NCBI GenBank assembly: GCA_024509875.1
Contig: JAMPIV010012226.1
Location: 1-64,000, forward strand
Direction: 5' to 3'
DNA length: 64,000 bases
From: Oreohelix idahoensis
Lineage: Eukaryota > Mollusca > Gastropoda > Stylommatophora > Oreohelicidae
Positions 23,228 to 35,154 of the stretch are shown here, piece after piece. Within the stretch, counting starts at the first letter, position 1, and each line of letters starts with the position of its first letter. Made by a program: the position numbers and the translations under genes. The notes below the pieces were generated by a model. That model searched no databases. It was given only the letters and a program-made list of their open reading frames with translations, and was not told the origin of the DNA.

Positions 23228-23614
23228 CTACTCAAGTCCACTCCTCAAAGTTTCCTTCCCCTGGAATGTCTCATATGCGCGCTTGAAAGAGCGTCGCCGC
23301 TTCTGACATTTTTGAAAGATTTCCTGTGATAGCAGTGGAATATCCCTGCCACTATCGTCATCTTCGTCAGTTTTGGCGATCGTCAGGAGATGGTCGGAGG
23401 TTGGCACTGGTTTTTCCAAGTATCTCTTTAAGAGATTTAAATGGAAAACCTTCTCCTTTCCTTCAATAGAGATCTGGTAGTTAGCCTTAGAAATCTTTTT
23501 CAGGACGGTAAACGGCCCTTGCCATCCGATCTTCAGTTGGTTGTTCTCGGTAGGGAGCAACACCAAAACTTTCTCTCCTGCTTCCAGTTCTCTCTCTTCC
23601 GCGACTTTCCTGTA
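23228..23614 (-). CDS. Integrase C-terminal module beyond an in-frame TGA, copy 2
   Basis: Identical in content to the copy 1 module (GWQGPF..., HLNLLKRY). The TGA lies at 23615-23617, at the same codon as in copy 1, so the stop predates the duplication. Confidence 0.75.
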   Translation of the reverse strand, partial: YRKVAEERELEAGEKVLVLLPTENNQLKIGWQGPFTVLKKISKANYQISIEGKEKVFHLNLLKRYLEKPVPTSDHLLTIAKTDEDDDSGRDIPLLSQEIFQKCQKRRRSFKRAYETFQGKETLRSGLE

Positions 23615-26303
23615 TCAGTTAGCGTGCTTGGTGCGTGCTCGCTTAAAGTTAGTCGTTGCTAGGTCCCACCCTAGTTTCAACCGTTCCTTTAAAACCGACA
23701 CATATTTACTGGCTGAGACAACTGTCTCATCAGCCTTCTCGTCTGTCAGAGACTGAAGTAAGGCTTCAAGCGGGCCCTTAATGGGTCTGCCGAATAAGAG
23801 TGTAGCTGGCGGAAATCCTGTGGAAGTATGAGGAGATTCTCTGTAGCCAAATAATGCTGCAGGAATACAGAGATCCCAATCTTCAGGTTTCACTTGTGCC
23901 AGCTTACTTAGCATCATGGTGAGGTTTCCATTAGCACGTTCCACGAGCCCATTTCCGGCCGGAGTATATGGCTTAGTGTGGATGTGCTGGGTCCTCAAGA
24001 TCTTAACGATCTCATCCATCAACAGGTTTCGGTATGGAGATCCATTATCCGTCAACACTTGCTGAGGGAATCCCAACCGAATGAAAATCTGCACGAGGGC
24101 TTCTGCGACATGCTTGGCGTCTGCGCATGTTAGCGGGATAGCTTCTGCCCATAAAGTGCATGTATCGACTAAGGTCAGGATGAACCTGTTCCTTCTTTTA
24201 GTCCTTTCGAAAGGCCCTAAAATGTCGATCACAACCCGTTCGAATGGTGTTCCCATTATTGGAATTTCACCCATGTGGACTGGGGGTGTCCGTTGTTTGG
24301 GTGGTACACGTTGGCACTGGGCACAGGATTTGACGTACCTGATAATATCAGTATTCACTCCTGGCCACCAATAATGAGTGGTTATACGTTGGTTTGTGGC
24401 GTTCTGTCCCATATGTCCGCTAAAGGGAAGAGAGTGCCCCATTTCTAGGATTTGGCTTCTGTACTGTTTCGGTACTAGGAGCTGGTTGTAACCTTGGTCA
24501 GGCTTGCCCGTTCTCCGATAAAGTACGCCATCCTTAGAAAAAATGTCCCCGTGCTGTTTGGGTTCCTTAGCCATGGGCAGTTTCCTAAAGCAGGGTGCCA
24601 AAGTAGGGTCCTTGTATTGCGCTTCTTTAAGTTCCATAGGTAGCAAATTAGGCGCAGGCTCCCGTTCCTTCTTGGTTTGCCCTCTTGTAGTTACTGCTGC
24701 CACAATCGGCTCTTCCAGTTTCCCAATACACACGTATCTCCCGCCGAGTATGACTGGGTAGATGGGATCATCCATAACAGCCGCTTTGATCATACCTCTG
24801 ACGAAATCAGAGTGGATCTCCACCAATGCGATGGGAAGCGCTGTAGGTGCATCACTCTTACGAACTCCACAAAGTTGGACGGTCTCTGCTGTCTCTTGAC
24901 CGGGTTTGACCAGGTTTCTGGCAACAATGCAATCATAAGAAAGCCCCGTGTCAAATAAGCAAGAAGTTTGAGAACCGTTCAAAATAACAGAACCTCGCGT
25001 TGAGGGTGTATCCCCAACAGGTTGGGAATCACTGTCAATAATTCCGCCTTGCGAGACTGTCAATAAGCATCCGATGCGTTTAGGCTCGGTGTGCTCGGTC
25101 TGATCATATGTCCCGTGCTCAGGGGTTCTCCCTTTGCCACCTTGTCCTTTCTGGCTACGCTGCCATGTAGGGCGGTCGGGTTGATCAGACTGTTTGGGGT
25201 GGTTGGGGTACTTGTTCTTGTAGAACTTGGATTTTTCAGGAGGGGGGTTTTGAGGTCCAGTTTCTCTGTGGTTGTTTTGGTTAGAAGCCTGAGAAGATTG
25301 CTCTAGGTTATGTTTTCGAAAATGCTCCTCTGTCGGTTTCCGCTTTGTGGCCGGTAGTTCAGCCAGCGCATTGTGATAACGCTCAGACTTTTCCAAAATG
25401 TCTTCAAGTTTTTCTGCCCCCTGCTCAGCGAGAAATCTCCGGGTATCCGCAGACAATGTGTTCTTTATTTGTTCTGTTAAAACAAATTCCTCAAGACCTT
25501 CATAGGTAGAGGGGAGCTGCGAGAGCTCAAGGCACTTTGTCAAATATCCCTTTAGACGAGATGAGAACTGGTGAAAAGTTTCAGAATTCTCTTTCCGGCT
25601 GTTGCGAAACAGTTGCAAAAAACTTGCGAGCGTTCATTTCAAAGCGCTCCAGTAACGCTTTCTTCAACACATCGTAGTCGTCTTGTTGGCTACTTTCCAG
25701 CTTAGAATAAACATCATAAGCAGAACCTTTTAGGGCCTGGGAAAGTTTCATATTCCAGCGCGACCTCTCTAACCCGTACAGAGTTGCAATTTTCTCAAAT
25801 TTTTCTAACCATGTGTCAATCTTCTCATTTGGACAAGGGAAAGACTCAAGAGTGAAAGACATAGCGTTGAGATGAAGAGATTGAGTGTTAGAAGGATCAG
25901 TTAAGGAAAAATGCGGAGAAGACTCTCCATTGCTGGAGGTAGAGGCAGCACCACGACTTTGGAATTCTAGAGTTTTGAGAGCTAACTCATGCTGTCTCTC
26001 TTCTCTCTCCTTCTCATGCTGTCTCTCCTCCTCTCTTTCCTCGTGCTGTCTCTCCTTCTCTCTTTCCTCGTGCTGTCTCTCCTTCTCTCTTTCGTTCGCC
26101 CTGCGGATTTCCATTTCCTCCTCAATCTTCTTCTGCTGTAATAGCCGGTCTTCTGCTTCTTTCTTCCTAGCTTCTTCTTCTTTCCTCTCCGCCTCGTGTC
26201 TCTCAAGTTCGTCTCTGACAAAAGCTTTCGCTTCTTTGCCTTCCAGTCCCTCCTCTCTCGCTTCGTCCCTGAGAAGTTGTCTAAGCTTTGCCCTCTCGGC
26301 CAT
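23615..26303 (-). pseudogene. gag-protease-integrase polyprotein, copy 2 (frameshifted)
   Basis: Same architecture as copy 1, but broken into two frames (26303-25581 and 25618-23615). Where copy 1 has five adenines (plus strand, about 18950) copy 2 has six at 25617-25622, shifting the frame within gag. Other differences are small: one Glu-rich repeat unit is altered, and integrase has Thr/Ile and Ala/Thr changes. No reverse transcriptase here either. The one-base homopolymer difference could be a real mutation or an assembly error. Confidence 0.88.
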
Positions 26304-27107
26304 ATTATGTCAGTGACTGAGACTGTTGGAGAAAGAAAATAGGAAAAAGAATAACCTGGTTCCTACCACTTACGAGAAAAAATTTACCAAAAAAAATCAA
26401 AAGATGATATATTTAACCCTGGGATACCTCCTCCAAAATAAAATCTAACTATCGCTGCTATTATCGGCAATAAAGCACTCAATGCAAAACACGACTACGC
26501 CAAATAAATGGTAGTTAAGATTACAACTGAAAAATAAGTTGCTACAGTGGAAAAGCAAAAGAATATTGCAAAAATTAAAGAGAAAAATAATCCCTTAATT
26601 TTTAAAAATCCACTATAAGTTCGCCCCTGAAGTCAGATCGGGTAAGGGAGGGAATTAATCTGGACAAAAAGTCCGAAACACACTCCTTAACTTAGTTCAA
26701 ACTCCGTTCTGCCTCAGTACCCAGTGAATGTTATACACTCACCACTTTACCAGCATTTAGTATTACAATCAGCAGTTAACATATATCGCGACAAAATCAA
26801 CCTGTAACCAAAATGTATATTATTCAAAGATGCTGTGGAAAAAAACTTATTAGTTTGTGTGGTCAGCACGCCCGTAAACAGATCGCTAGTCTAGGGGGTA
26901 ATATTTTTTTTTAAAGATACACAGTCACAAGACATCACACTCTTATTCTATATCAGAATACAGAATCTTAAGTTCAAAGTCCAGATAGACGAGTCCACAT
27001 TATCGTACTCGTCTTCCTATTCTAAGTTCAAAAATCCTACGGACGAGAACCCATTTGTCGTATCGCCTTAGGATTTTGGGTTCAATTCCCGGTAACGAGC
27101 GACCATT
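26304..27107 (-). other. 5' leader of internal copy 2 with primer-binding-site region
   Basis: Matches the copy 1 leader almost base for base, including the primer binding site two nt from LTR 3 (27105 down to 27088) and the two extra PBS-like units. Confidence 0.7.
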
Positions 27108-28203
27108 TGTCGTAGATTTTCGATAGGAGAATTAAGACTAGGTTTGGTCCCTTCTGAATAGGTTTGAATAGGTGATAGACTCAGTGAGAGTTAGTGAAAG
27201 GTAATAGAATTTCCACACAAGTGAGATGATAGATTTTGATATAGTGGCTGTCTCTGAAAGCGAAAAGAATTCTTCTCTCTCTCACCTATCTTCTACAACA
27301 GTTGTTACAGCGTCAGACAGACTACACCAACATACATATTACGTATATTTCTATCACTCACAGGCACGCACATACACGTGACGACAGGTAAACACACAGA
27401 CGTGGGAAAACTATAACAATGATATATATATTATCGAGAACGAGCTGACCAAACACTATTATTAAGTTCAAGAGCGATTTTAATATCAGAAAAAAATCGG
27501 CTCACAACATCAAAGAAAGTACATCAAGGAGAATACATATACACATAGTCATAAAAAATCAAGGAAATGTTGCAAGGATGATAGCCCCGTTATAGTGTTA
27601 ACTCTAGGTTTAGCCCGGCCCCGTTAAGAGAACAGATGATGGCGCCCGAGTCACAGATACATAGGGTTTGAGTCTAAGAGTTTTCTTTGTTTTATCTCGT
27701 AATTATATGCACAGAGTTTGAAAAAAAAATCTGATTTAACCTAAGACAAAAACACAAGAACTCTAGCTTTAGCAACAAATTATGCAGATTGAAAAAAAAA
27801 AAATTGGACAGCAACAGGGTGTCAAAGATATAATAGTGAAAATATCACTCAAACCAGCGTACACTCATTCATTCCGCCATGGCCTCTCATACATGTACTC
27901 ACGACTTTGCTCGCTGCCTCTTGGAACACACTGATTTTAGATCTTCACACAGACTCAAAAAAATGCAGTTTTCCGCCAAGAAGTCCCCAGTTCCAAAAGA
28001 CGTATTTAACTTGGAGTCTCCGGGAACGACTACTTGGGTGTGCAAATTTGTTCAAATGTCTGATTAAGTCACCTAAAATTATTCCAGGCGCGGGAGTTAG
28101 CAGAGCACAGTGTCAATAGCGTAGGTTTCTAGAAATGATGAATGTCAGGTCGGTGCCTTCCCTCAGTATAGGATTCACTTTAGTCACACCACAGATTTGT
28201 CCA

Positions 28204-28278
<75 letters not shown>

Positions 28279-29767
28279 GGGAAATGTTAGTTAATACTTG
28301 AAGTATTTCGCGCCACCAGGCAGAAAGATTACGTAGAGTTTTTTCTAGAAGAAATTAAGATCTGGCTCCAAGGTCCAGTATTTATCATTACAGTCTTTGA
28401 AAACCCGTTATTGGGAGATAGTATTTCTGGCTAACTCGGGTTGCATATGCACTGTTTAGACCAGTGGTACTTAAGAAACCCACGTGGTTCAAAATAAGGA
28501 CTGTCTATTTCTTCACAAGTATGGAAACTACTACTAGGTGCTGGTAAAGTTAGGGTCACCCCAAAACTTTCACTGTGTGGAGGAAAAATAACACATATAA
28601 TATAATAAACAGAATATGTACTGGTTATAACTTACATTTAAACTTGCAAGCAGAGAGCTTTGCTTATCATTTAAACTTCCCGTGACGTAAGTTATATTTA
28701 AAAATCAGCAATCCTCATGAATTAGGAACACGTGCGTATTCCGTCACCATTCATGAGGCTCGATTCTAGAGTTTATACGTTAGTTTAGAAAAATACACTC
28801 GACTGAGTATTAGCAGTTAAATTAAATTCATAAATAGCTACAATTTCCGTTATAAGCTAGAAATTTTAATTTTTATTCTGCTTTCCACTGAATGCTTCCC
28901 TAGAAAATATAATAGCCTACCACTTTATTTCTCTTCTGCGCTAAAGAAATAGATTAAAATGAATTAAGCGATTAAACACTTTAACACTCACAAAATCTAT
29001 ATATCTATCATATTAATTACCTCAACCACAGAATTACAGGTAGTCGCACAACTTAAGAATAAAAATGCTAAAAATATTTCTGGAAGTCTAGAAGTTCGAC
29101 AAATTGCCGAAACAAACTGAGATCTTCGCTAACAGCTATTCTGTTTACGAGCAACCTATCTACTGTGAGTCTATGAGCGAGAATGAAATTAAAGTTTCAA
29201 ACTTGGCCAATATCTGTAAAATCGGACACAGGATCCTAATCTTATTTCGCCAAGCGAAATAGTCTCCCCTGTCCGTATAACACCTTCGTCTGCTTATCGC
29301 GTGACGTAACAGCCATCAGTGGCCGAGGGCTTGCATGAGTTGCAAATCTCAGACCACCGTCTGCAGTGCGGAGTGGATTTTCACGCTAAGCCGGGTTTTT
29401 CCTGACGAAAAACCTCATGCGTTTACTGAAAATGCAGACTCTCTGTCTACTTTCCATGTCCCTCGGGTGAATTTTCACGCCCCAGGCCAGAGACCCTCAG
29501 ACGAATGTCTAGCGAATGCTGTAAATTCACGCCTATCGTCCGACCAGCGCGACTGACATGTACGCAATACCACCCAGGTGCGATTCTCAGTTTTAGAGAA
29601 AGGAAAACAGGTAAAGTTTGCGAATTATATGAAAATAATATTCGCAAAACGAATGGATGAAAAATATACAGGAAAAAAGGAAATACAGAGATAATAAAAG
29701 AGAGAATTCGGGTGAAAGAATAGGAAGAAGATGTAGGAAATTAAATGAATATAAACCCTACGTGACA
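27108..29767 (-). repeat. LTR 3 (5' LTR of internal copy 2)
   Basis: 2660 bp with the same termini. It is followed by aatac, which matches the 5 bases preceding LTR 1. Its (TA)n at about 28207-28275 carries an interruption (ataata) not seen in the other two LTRs. Confidence 0.92.
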
Positions 29768-29958
29768 AATACGTCATGATAAATGTGACTGGGAAGATCC
29801 AATAATGTTGACATGGAATGAAAAGACCACTGGAGAATTTAATGACGTCATCAGGATATGCAGCAGAAATAGCGCAACATTAATTATTTCTTGTTATGTT
29901 GTGACGGGTTACTTGCTCGTATTTACTAATGCCTGTAACTGGCTAAGCTGATACTCAC

Positions 29959-30143
29959 GAGGTGCTGCTTGGGCAAGGTATAAGGTGAGGTTTCCACGTG
30001 GCTGTAGACATGGATAGTTCGTCAGCGGCGTAGCACCTCCACAAACACTGGATCAGGTTGGCTGCAGGTACCCGCCGGCGGTTTAGATGCTTCTGACGCT
30101 GCTGTTGCTGCACTTTTAAAGCAAACCCTGACCCTAGGATGCC
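29959..30143 (-). CDS. KCNQ: KCNQ channel, S6 end and helix A exon
   Basis: Minus-strand exon of 185 nt. Acceptor ttcattag|GGC at 30144, donor gtgagt at 29953-29958. It reads [20 protein letters not shown], then [20 protein letters not shown] and a tail [31 protein letters not shown] is diagnostic of KCNQ: the S6 lower gate with its glycine hinge, followed by helix A with the IQ motif that binds calmodulin. It starts in phase 0, directly continuing ALPA of the previous exon, and ends two nt into a codon. The downstream tail WKPHL is more like Kv7.2-7.5 than Kv7.1. Confidence 0.95.
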
Positions 30144-30254
30144 CTAATGAAAGTGATCAAATTGCTGTCACAGCTGTCTCAAAGCTAAGCACTCACATAC
30201 CCCCCTCCCCCAAGCTTATTTATCATTTCCACAATAAAAATTGTGTACGAAATT

Positions 30255-30500
30255 GTATCATCATCATCATTTATCTTTTAGCTCATTATGAAGTATAAGG
30301 GCCATCATGGCAGCTGGTCCCGTTGCAGACAGCCAGCACCAAATATTGACATGCTCTAGCAGTGATGATTTCTGTAGCAAAGTCTTCTACTTGATGAGGT
30401 TCAACTACTTTGTATTAGTCGTTTGTACGATATGTCCGAGGGTGCAGATGTCTATTCTCTCTTTGTCTCACCAGAGACCCCCGGACAGCAACAGGGACAG
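30255..30500 (+). repeat. R1 dispersed repeat copy (plus)
   Basis: Within the 790-bp KCNQ intron between the S6 exons. It shares gccatcatggcagctggtcc, gatgaggttcaac, attagtcgtttgtacga and tctcaccagagacccccgg with other R1 copies. Confidence 0.6.
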
Positions 30501-30933
30501 TGATTTATGGTCACTACGTTTGTTTTTGTTCACCTTTCATATTTTTACTCCACTTAAACTCTCGTAATTTCATTCTCCATGTTTTGTTACTCATCATAGT
30601 ACGAGTATATCTGCCTTCTTATTGTACAACTCCTTATTCACATACTAGCGCAACTGAGTTTTTTGTTTTTTCATGCAAGCTAAGCTGCATTCTAACCAGT
30701 TTAAGTGTCTCCCTGTCCATCACTTGTTCTTCTATCTTCTATTTCTTGTAACTTACTGCATTATAATTTCTTCCATATTTCCCGTCTTGCTTCCTTCGAC
30801 TTGATTTTTTTAACGTTCTAAACTCATATCTCTCTCTTCATAGTATAGTTAAAAATTTAGAATCTTCCGTGTAAAATATATGTGGATGGGGGAAAACATC
30901 CTCAATTGTTTAAATACCGATAATAATACTTAC

Positions 30934-31044
30934 TGCGGGCAGAGCAAAGAAGGAGATACCCAGAACAGCCGAAAACGAGGCAATCACCTTGCCTCCCCAC
31001 GTGGCCGGAACGACATCACCATAACCCACAGTGCACAGTGTCAC
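30934..31044 (-). CDS. KCNQ: KCNQ channel, selectivity filter and S6 exon
   Basis: Minus-strand exon of exactly 111 nt (37 codons, phase 0 both ends). Acceptor ccctgaag|GTG at 31045, donor GCA|gtaagt at 30928-30933. It reads [20 protein letters not shown], then [17 protein letters not shown]. The K+ filter is TVGYGD, where most KCNQ channels read TTIGYGD, so two filter-helix residues differ (Cys for Thr, Val for Ile). The turret side PATWGGK and the S6 stretch SFFALPAG are otherwise characteristic of KCNQ. The acceptor has only a weak pyrimidine tract. Confidence 0.96.
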
Positions 31045-31161
31045 CTTCAGGGATAGATTTAATCTTATTATGTCCATGCTGGAATATATTGTGTCAACAA
31101 GACAGCTCAAAGGGAGACAAACAGAGAGAGACAGACACAGACAGACAGACCGTAGACAGAG

Positions 31162-31295
<134 letters not shown>

Positions 31296-31701
31296 CACTG
31301 CGCAGTCAGACATCATGGCATGAAAATAGTCACCAAAAGAATAGATAAACAACACTAGAGTCAGACCGTTGTTGAGAGGCATGATCACCTATGCCAACAG
31401 GCATGACACTTGAAGAAGAAGAAAAAGAAGAAGAAGAAGACACATTCTATCGTTCATTGCACATCGTTACAAGCGTTGCTCATTCTCTCTGCTATTATCA
31501 CCAACTTACTCATGCAAACAATTTGACTTCTGTGGACCTTGTCATTATATGACCACGAGCGTGCTTTAATGTAATACTGATAATGTAATACCGAAAACAA
31601 AACCCAACAGGATAAGTGTATAACAAAGTTGAGCTAAAGATCTATTGACGTATGCCAAACAAGATACTCGTCTCTATCATAAAAAACTCAATCAGTACCG
31701 T

Positions 31702-31925
31702 TCAGTTTCTCATGCAACAGTGGTTCTCAATACAAACACGCCAAGCCTTCATGTCCTGTGCCTTCTTTTCAAGGTCTTTCATTACCGTCTTTATCCATGT
31801 TATTATCCATGTTATTATCCATGTTATGTCTGTCTCCAGTTCCTTTCTCCATGCGATTTTTTGGGTCTTCCTCTTTTTCTCAAAACGTTGGGGTTCCATC
31901 AATCTATTCTGTGCCAGAACCATTT
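31702..31925 (-). mobile_element. LINE ORF2 tail with triplicated ITWI codons
   Basis: The minus strand reads RKELETDITWIITWIITWIK, then DLEKKAQDMKAWRVCI, the closing arm of LINE ORF2 (W..ELE......L...A.DR..W). A 12-bp unit encoding ITWI is present three times in tandem (31798-31833). No upstream RT sequence remains. Confidence 0.65.
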
Positions 31926-32154
31926 ATGTAAGTCTCTATCTTTCTGGTTGTCATGTTTCTTGTTCTCCATGTGTCAGTCATACAATATGACGGGTTTGAC
32001 CTTTGAGCTCATAATTCTTGTTTTTGTATTGGAGTCATTTCTTTTTTATTTCCCTATATTTCTCTATGCAATGAAAACTCCACTTGCCTTTTCTATTCTT
32101 ATTTTCAGATCCTTTAGTTGCTTTTCCAACCGTGTCTATATATTTGCTAAGATA

Positions 32155-32490
32155 CATGTATGATTCTTCTTCTTCTTCCTCGTTCGTCCTGAAAAGGACG
32201 TTGGTTGCGTTGTGTCTGTTTACGCCGGAGCTGTGATATCTGCACCTTTCGGTCGACACATTCACTTCAGCACGGCATTTTTTGGGACCGGGTTTGCCTT
32301 CCCTCTGCGATCCCTACTCTCTCAGCCAGACTGCAGTGATGCAGCCTGTTTGCAGGACCACCACGTGGAGGTGGAGTAGGGTCTTGGTCAGCTCTGGTTC
32401 GCTGACCCTGATGCAAGCAGTCAAGCTATGGCTCGCTGACTGCATTCTCTATTGCTGCATCTTTGGGTCCCATGTATGATTCTTCTTCTT
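32155..32490 (-). mobile_element. SINE-like insertion with 20-bp target duplication
   Basis: The 20-mer catgtatgattcttcttctt occurs at 32155-32174 and 32471-32490, bracketing about 296 bp (32175-32470) with no open frame of note. On the minus strand the insert ends gacgaacgagg followed by (gaa)n. Nearby RNase H LINEs end in a similar way (gtacgaagaagaag at 33656). A SINE using that LINE's machinery is the likely reading; a processed RNA copy is the alternative. Confidence 0.6.
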
Positions 32491-32559
32491 ATAATGATAT
32501 TTCTCTTAGTTCAGTTTGGTCATCGTTAGTTGCATTTATCCTCATGATCTGTGCTTTAT

Positions 32560-32720
32560 CTCTGCTTTTATCATCATCTTCCTCCTCCATCTCCTTCTTC
32601 TCATCATCGCCGCCGTCGTCGTCATTATCTTCATCATCCTCTCCCTCCTCTCTTCTTCATTATCATCCTCATCCTCCTCATCATCATCCTCATTCTCATC
32701 TTCATCATCGTTGCCCTTCA
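32560..32720. repeat. TCATCC-rich low-complexity tract
   Basis: Imperfect tcatcc/tcttcatc repeats. Frames open through it on both strands are low-complexity (poly-Ser, Asp/Glu-rich) and are not genes. Confidence 0.8.
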
Positions 32721-33126
32721 CCAAACTCCTAACAAGTCACCCTGTCCCGTGCCATCAGGCCGTTCAGTTCTCTTCTCTATGTTATGTTCCGGTCTCCTTT
32801 TACTCTCTTTCCCTGAATATTCCAGAACGAAGCACACCCGAGGCATTATTTAACCACTAGACCATCCAGCCGTAGGTGAAATAAGATCACAAGTGACTTC
32901 TTTTGTATACACAAGCAGACACCGCCTGGAACCATTCAATAAGTCCCTATTAGCAGAACACGCTACAGAACAACTCTTTCACGCTGACATGACATAGTTT
33001 CATGTATACTATGCTGCGCGTAGACCAGTTCACAAATAAGTGATAGTTCAACATGTGGCTTAGAAACGGACATTCTTCATCTTGTCCATCTGTCAAATTA
33101 ACATTTTAATTGCCTTCTACATTTAA

Positions 33127-33677
33127 GAATAGTGAAACGGATTTCAACTATGTCAACGATTCAAAAGTGTTGTGATCCAATTGATCCCATCTCATTGTAA
33201 CATCACCGGCGATGAAGAGGTTGACAGTTTGGCAAAGGAAGGTGGAAATCTACCTCAGCCTGATGCAAGGGTAACTTCCGAGGAGGCAAAGAATTTTATC
33301 AGAATCAGATACAGAAACAACTGGGATGTAGAGCATCCAGGTCAAACACAAAATGATGTATACTACCAGCTCAACAGAAGAGAACAAGTGGTAATCTTCA
33401 GACTCCGCACTGGCCACAACAGCTTGAGATACCATCTATTCAACAAGCTAAAGATAGGAACTACCGATCAGTGTAACTGTGGCACTGATAAAATGACTGC
33501 TGAACATCTGCTTTAAAGTTACCCAACATATGTGGAACAGAGAAAGCGCATATGGCTGACATCAGTATCTTTCGTGGAAAAGCTCTACGGAGATTCAAAT
33601 ATCCTCAAACTGACTACTGCTGTCTTTGAAAACATTCAAGTAGACGTCTGAGAGTGTACGAAGAAGAAGAAGAAGAA
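33127..33677 (+). pseudogene. Truncated LINE RNase H and C-terminal domain
   Basis: The plus strand reads IPSHCNITGDEEVDSLAKE, then VVIFRLRTGHNSLRYHLF and CNCGTDKMTAEHLL, interrupted by a stop (TAA at 33514-33516) before SYPTYVEQRKRIW. It is the same module as at 7487-7966 and 42942-43640, and ends in (gaa)n at 33661-33677. The N-terminal RNase H catalytic residues are missing. Confidence 0.82.
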
Positions 33678-33785
33678 GGTTTAGAGCAAAAATTCTTTCG
33701 GATAAGAACAAAATTGATATGGAAAAACAACTTTTTTTCCGACTGATATGCAAGCTTACATACAAATTTAAGTGGAATAACTCAC

Positions 33786-33959
33786 CACACCCCACCAGAT
33801 GGCGTCAGCGAAATTACTAAATTTAGGTTTGATGCCGGAAGTGTTGAACTGCTGTTTGGGTCCGTTGTCATGTCTTGGCTCGTCTTTTTCAGCCAGATAA
33901 ACAAAGTAGGACGAGAAAACCAGTCCAAGCAGGCCAATATAGAGAGTGGTCACAAGTTC
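33786..33959 (-). CDS. KCNQ: KCNQ channel, S5, turret and pore helix exon
   Basis: Minus-strand exon of 174 nt (58 codons, phase 0 both ends). Acceptor cctgtacag|GAA, donor GTG|gtgagt at 33780-33785. It reads [20 protein letters not shown], then YLAEKD (the KCNQ S5), a turret of about 22 residues rich in Gln, Asn and Lys, and [11 protein letters not shown], the pore helix. The next exon supplies [10 protein letters not shown]. The residue aligning with the retigabine-site Trp of Kv7.2-7.5 is Leu, as in Kv7.1. Confidence 0.95.
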
Positions 33960-34109
33960 CTGTACAGGATTAAAACAATTTCAAGTGATATAAGTTGATG
34001 GAACGTTAAAGCTAATGTTTGATCCCCTCCCTCAAACAGGCAAGTGAGTTTATAATAAACATACTGTAATGTTTACATATAACTTAGCATCAATATAGGC
34101 ATAGTTGGA

Positions 34110-34340
34110 GGAACATACAGTGTTATCAAAGTAAGAACACTAAGGCTTAGAGGAACTTTCATTGCGTATTGAAATATAAGGAAGTACGTAGAAATCAGTC
34201 CAGCTCAGAGTTCAGATTCTTCAACCAGATGACAAGGCTGTCACTGCTGTTTGGCTCTGAAATATGGGGGAAAAAAACCTACTAAGAAGCAACGGATTTT
34301 CATAAATCGTTGCTTGAAGATTCTAGAATGACTGACATAA
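34110..34340 (+). mobile_element. Decayed LINE reverse transcriptase segment
   Basis: The plus strand reads IKVRTLRLRGTFIAY, then (shifting frames) LFGSEIWGKK and LKILEMTDIN. This follows the DIKxRIxKARxAF ... LLYGSETW order of the other LINE tails. Heavily mutated. Confidence 0.5.
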
Positions 34341-35154
34341 ATACAGGAAGTGCCGAACGAACGAATGAACGAACGAACTTTATTTTCAAAGGGTTAAGAA
34401 TTGGGCACGCAGGACCGTCTTACATTCTGCCCTTCCACTCTCATTTATCTTGCATACTATATCCTTTCATTCCCACATGATACTATAAGCATTAATTTAA
34501 AGGCATGCAACATTATAAAGTTAACATAACAGCATTCATTTACAATATGCAATCATAATAAAAAATGAGCAGGTTTGTTCTTTTAAAACAAACAATATAG
34601 TAATTGGGGAAAAAAAGTAATAATAAAATAAAATAAACAAAACAATAAATACAAATAAATAATTATGTATACTGACACTCACTCATGCGGTCAAATAATC
34701 TACAATTAATCTGTATTTTCGAATGCGTCATCAATCAACAATACAAAAATTACATAAACACATTCTCGCTTATATCCATACATTCTTGGTGGAAAATGAA
34801 ATAATAATAATAACACTTTCTTACGCACTTCTGTGGCAGGTAAAGTATTTGAGCAGTTAAAAAAAAAAAATGTAATATCTGCTTATTCTCATATACATCA
34901 TCCCATTTAAGCAAACGAAAGCATTCACATTTCTAAAGTACAGTGGTATGCGGGTACATTCTCACGACTCACATTCCTAAAGTACAGTGGTATGCGGGTA
35001 CATTCTTACATAGATTACATTATATAATAATATTTTAAAATGAAAATAATAATATTACATGGATATAAAACAAATTATTCACACAAAAAAAACGAGCGAA
35101 AGAGGAAAAGAAATGTTGAACTATGGATGAGATGTTCACAGGAAAATGCTGTTT

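Larger units (their letters stand above)
13796..29772 (-). mobile_element. Composite LTR element: LTR-internal-LTR-internal-LTR
   Basis: Three near-identical 2.63-2.66-kb LTRs separate two 4.0-kb internal regions, both with gag-protease-integrase on the minus strand. The whole array is flanked by one 5-bp direct repeat, aatac (13796-13800 and 29768-29772), so it descends from a single insertion later extended by unequal LTR-LTR recombination. The two internal copies differ by scattered substitutions and an indel, so they are distinct copies. The composite lies within a KCNQ intron in the gene's sense orientation. Confidence 0.9.
9257..29958 (-). other. KCNQ: KCNQ intron, 20.7 kb
   Basis: Intron between the helix A exon (donor gtgagt, 29953-29958) and the linker exon. 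It contains SINEs, a nested inverted repeat, a 49-bp tandem array and the 16-kb three-LTR composite, which is in sense orientation with the gene. Sequence between about 12216 and 13795 holds no recognisable feature beyond short (TA)n. Confidence 0.65.

Noticed and set aside
13796..29772. Three separate LTR insertions or an assembly echo
   Set aside because: Only the outer ends carry aatac, and inner junctions run directly from LTR into PBS or PPT. Copies differ at several sites.
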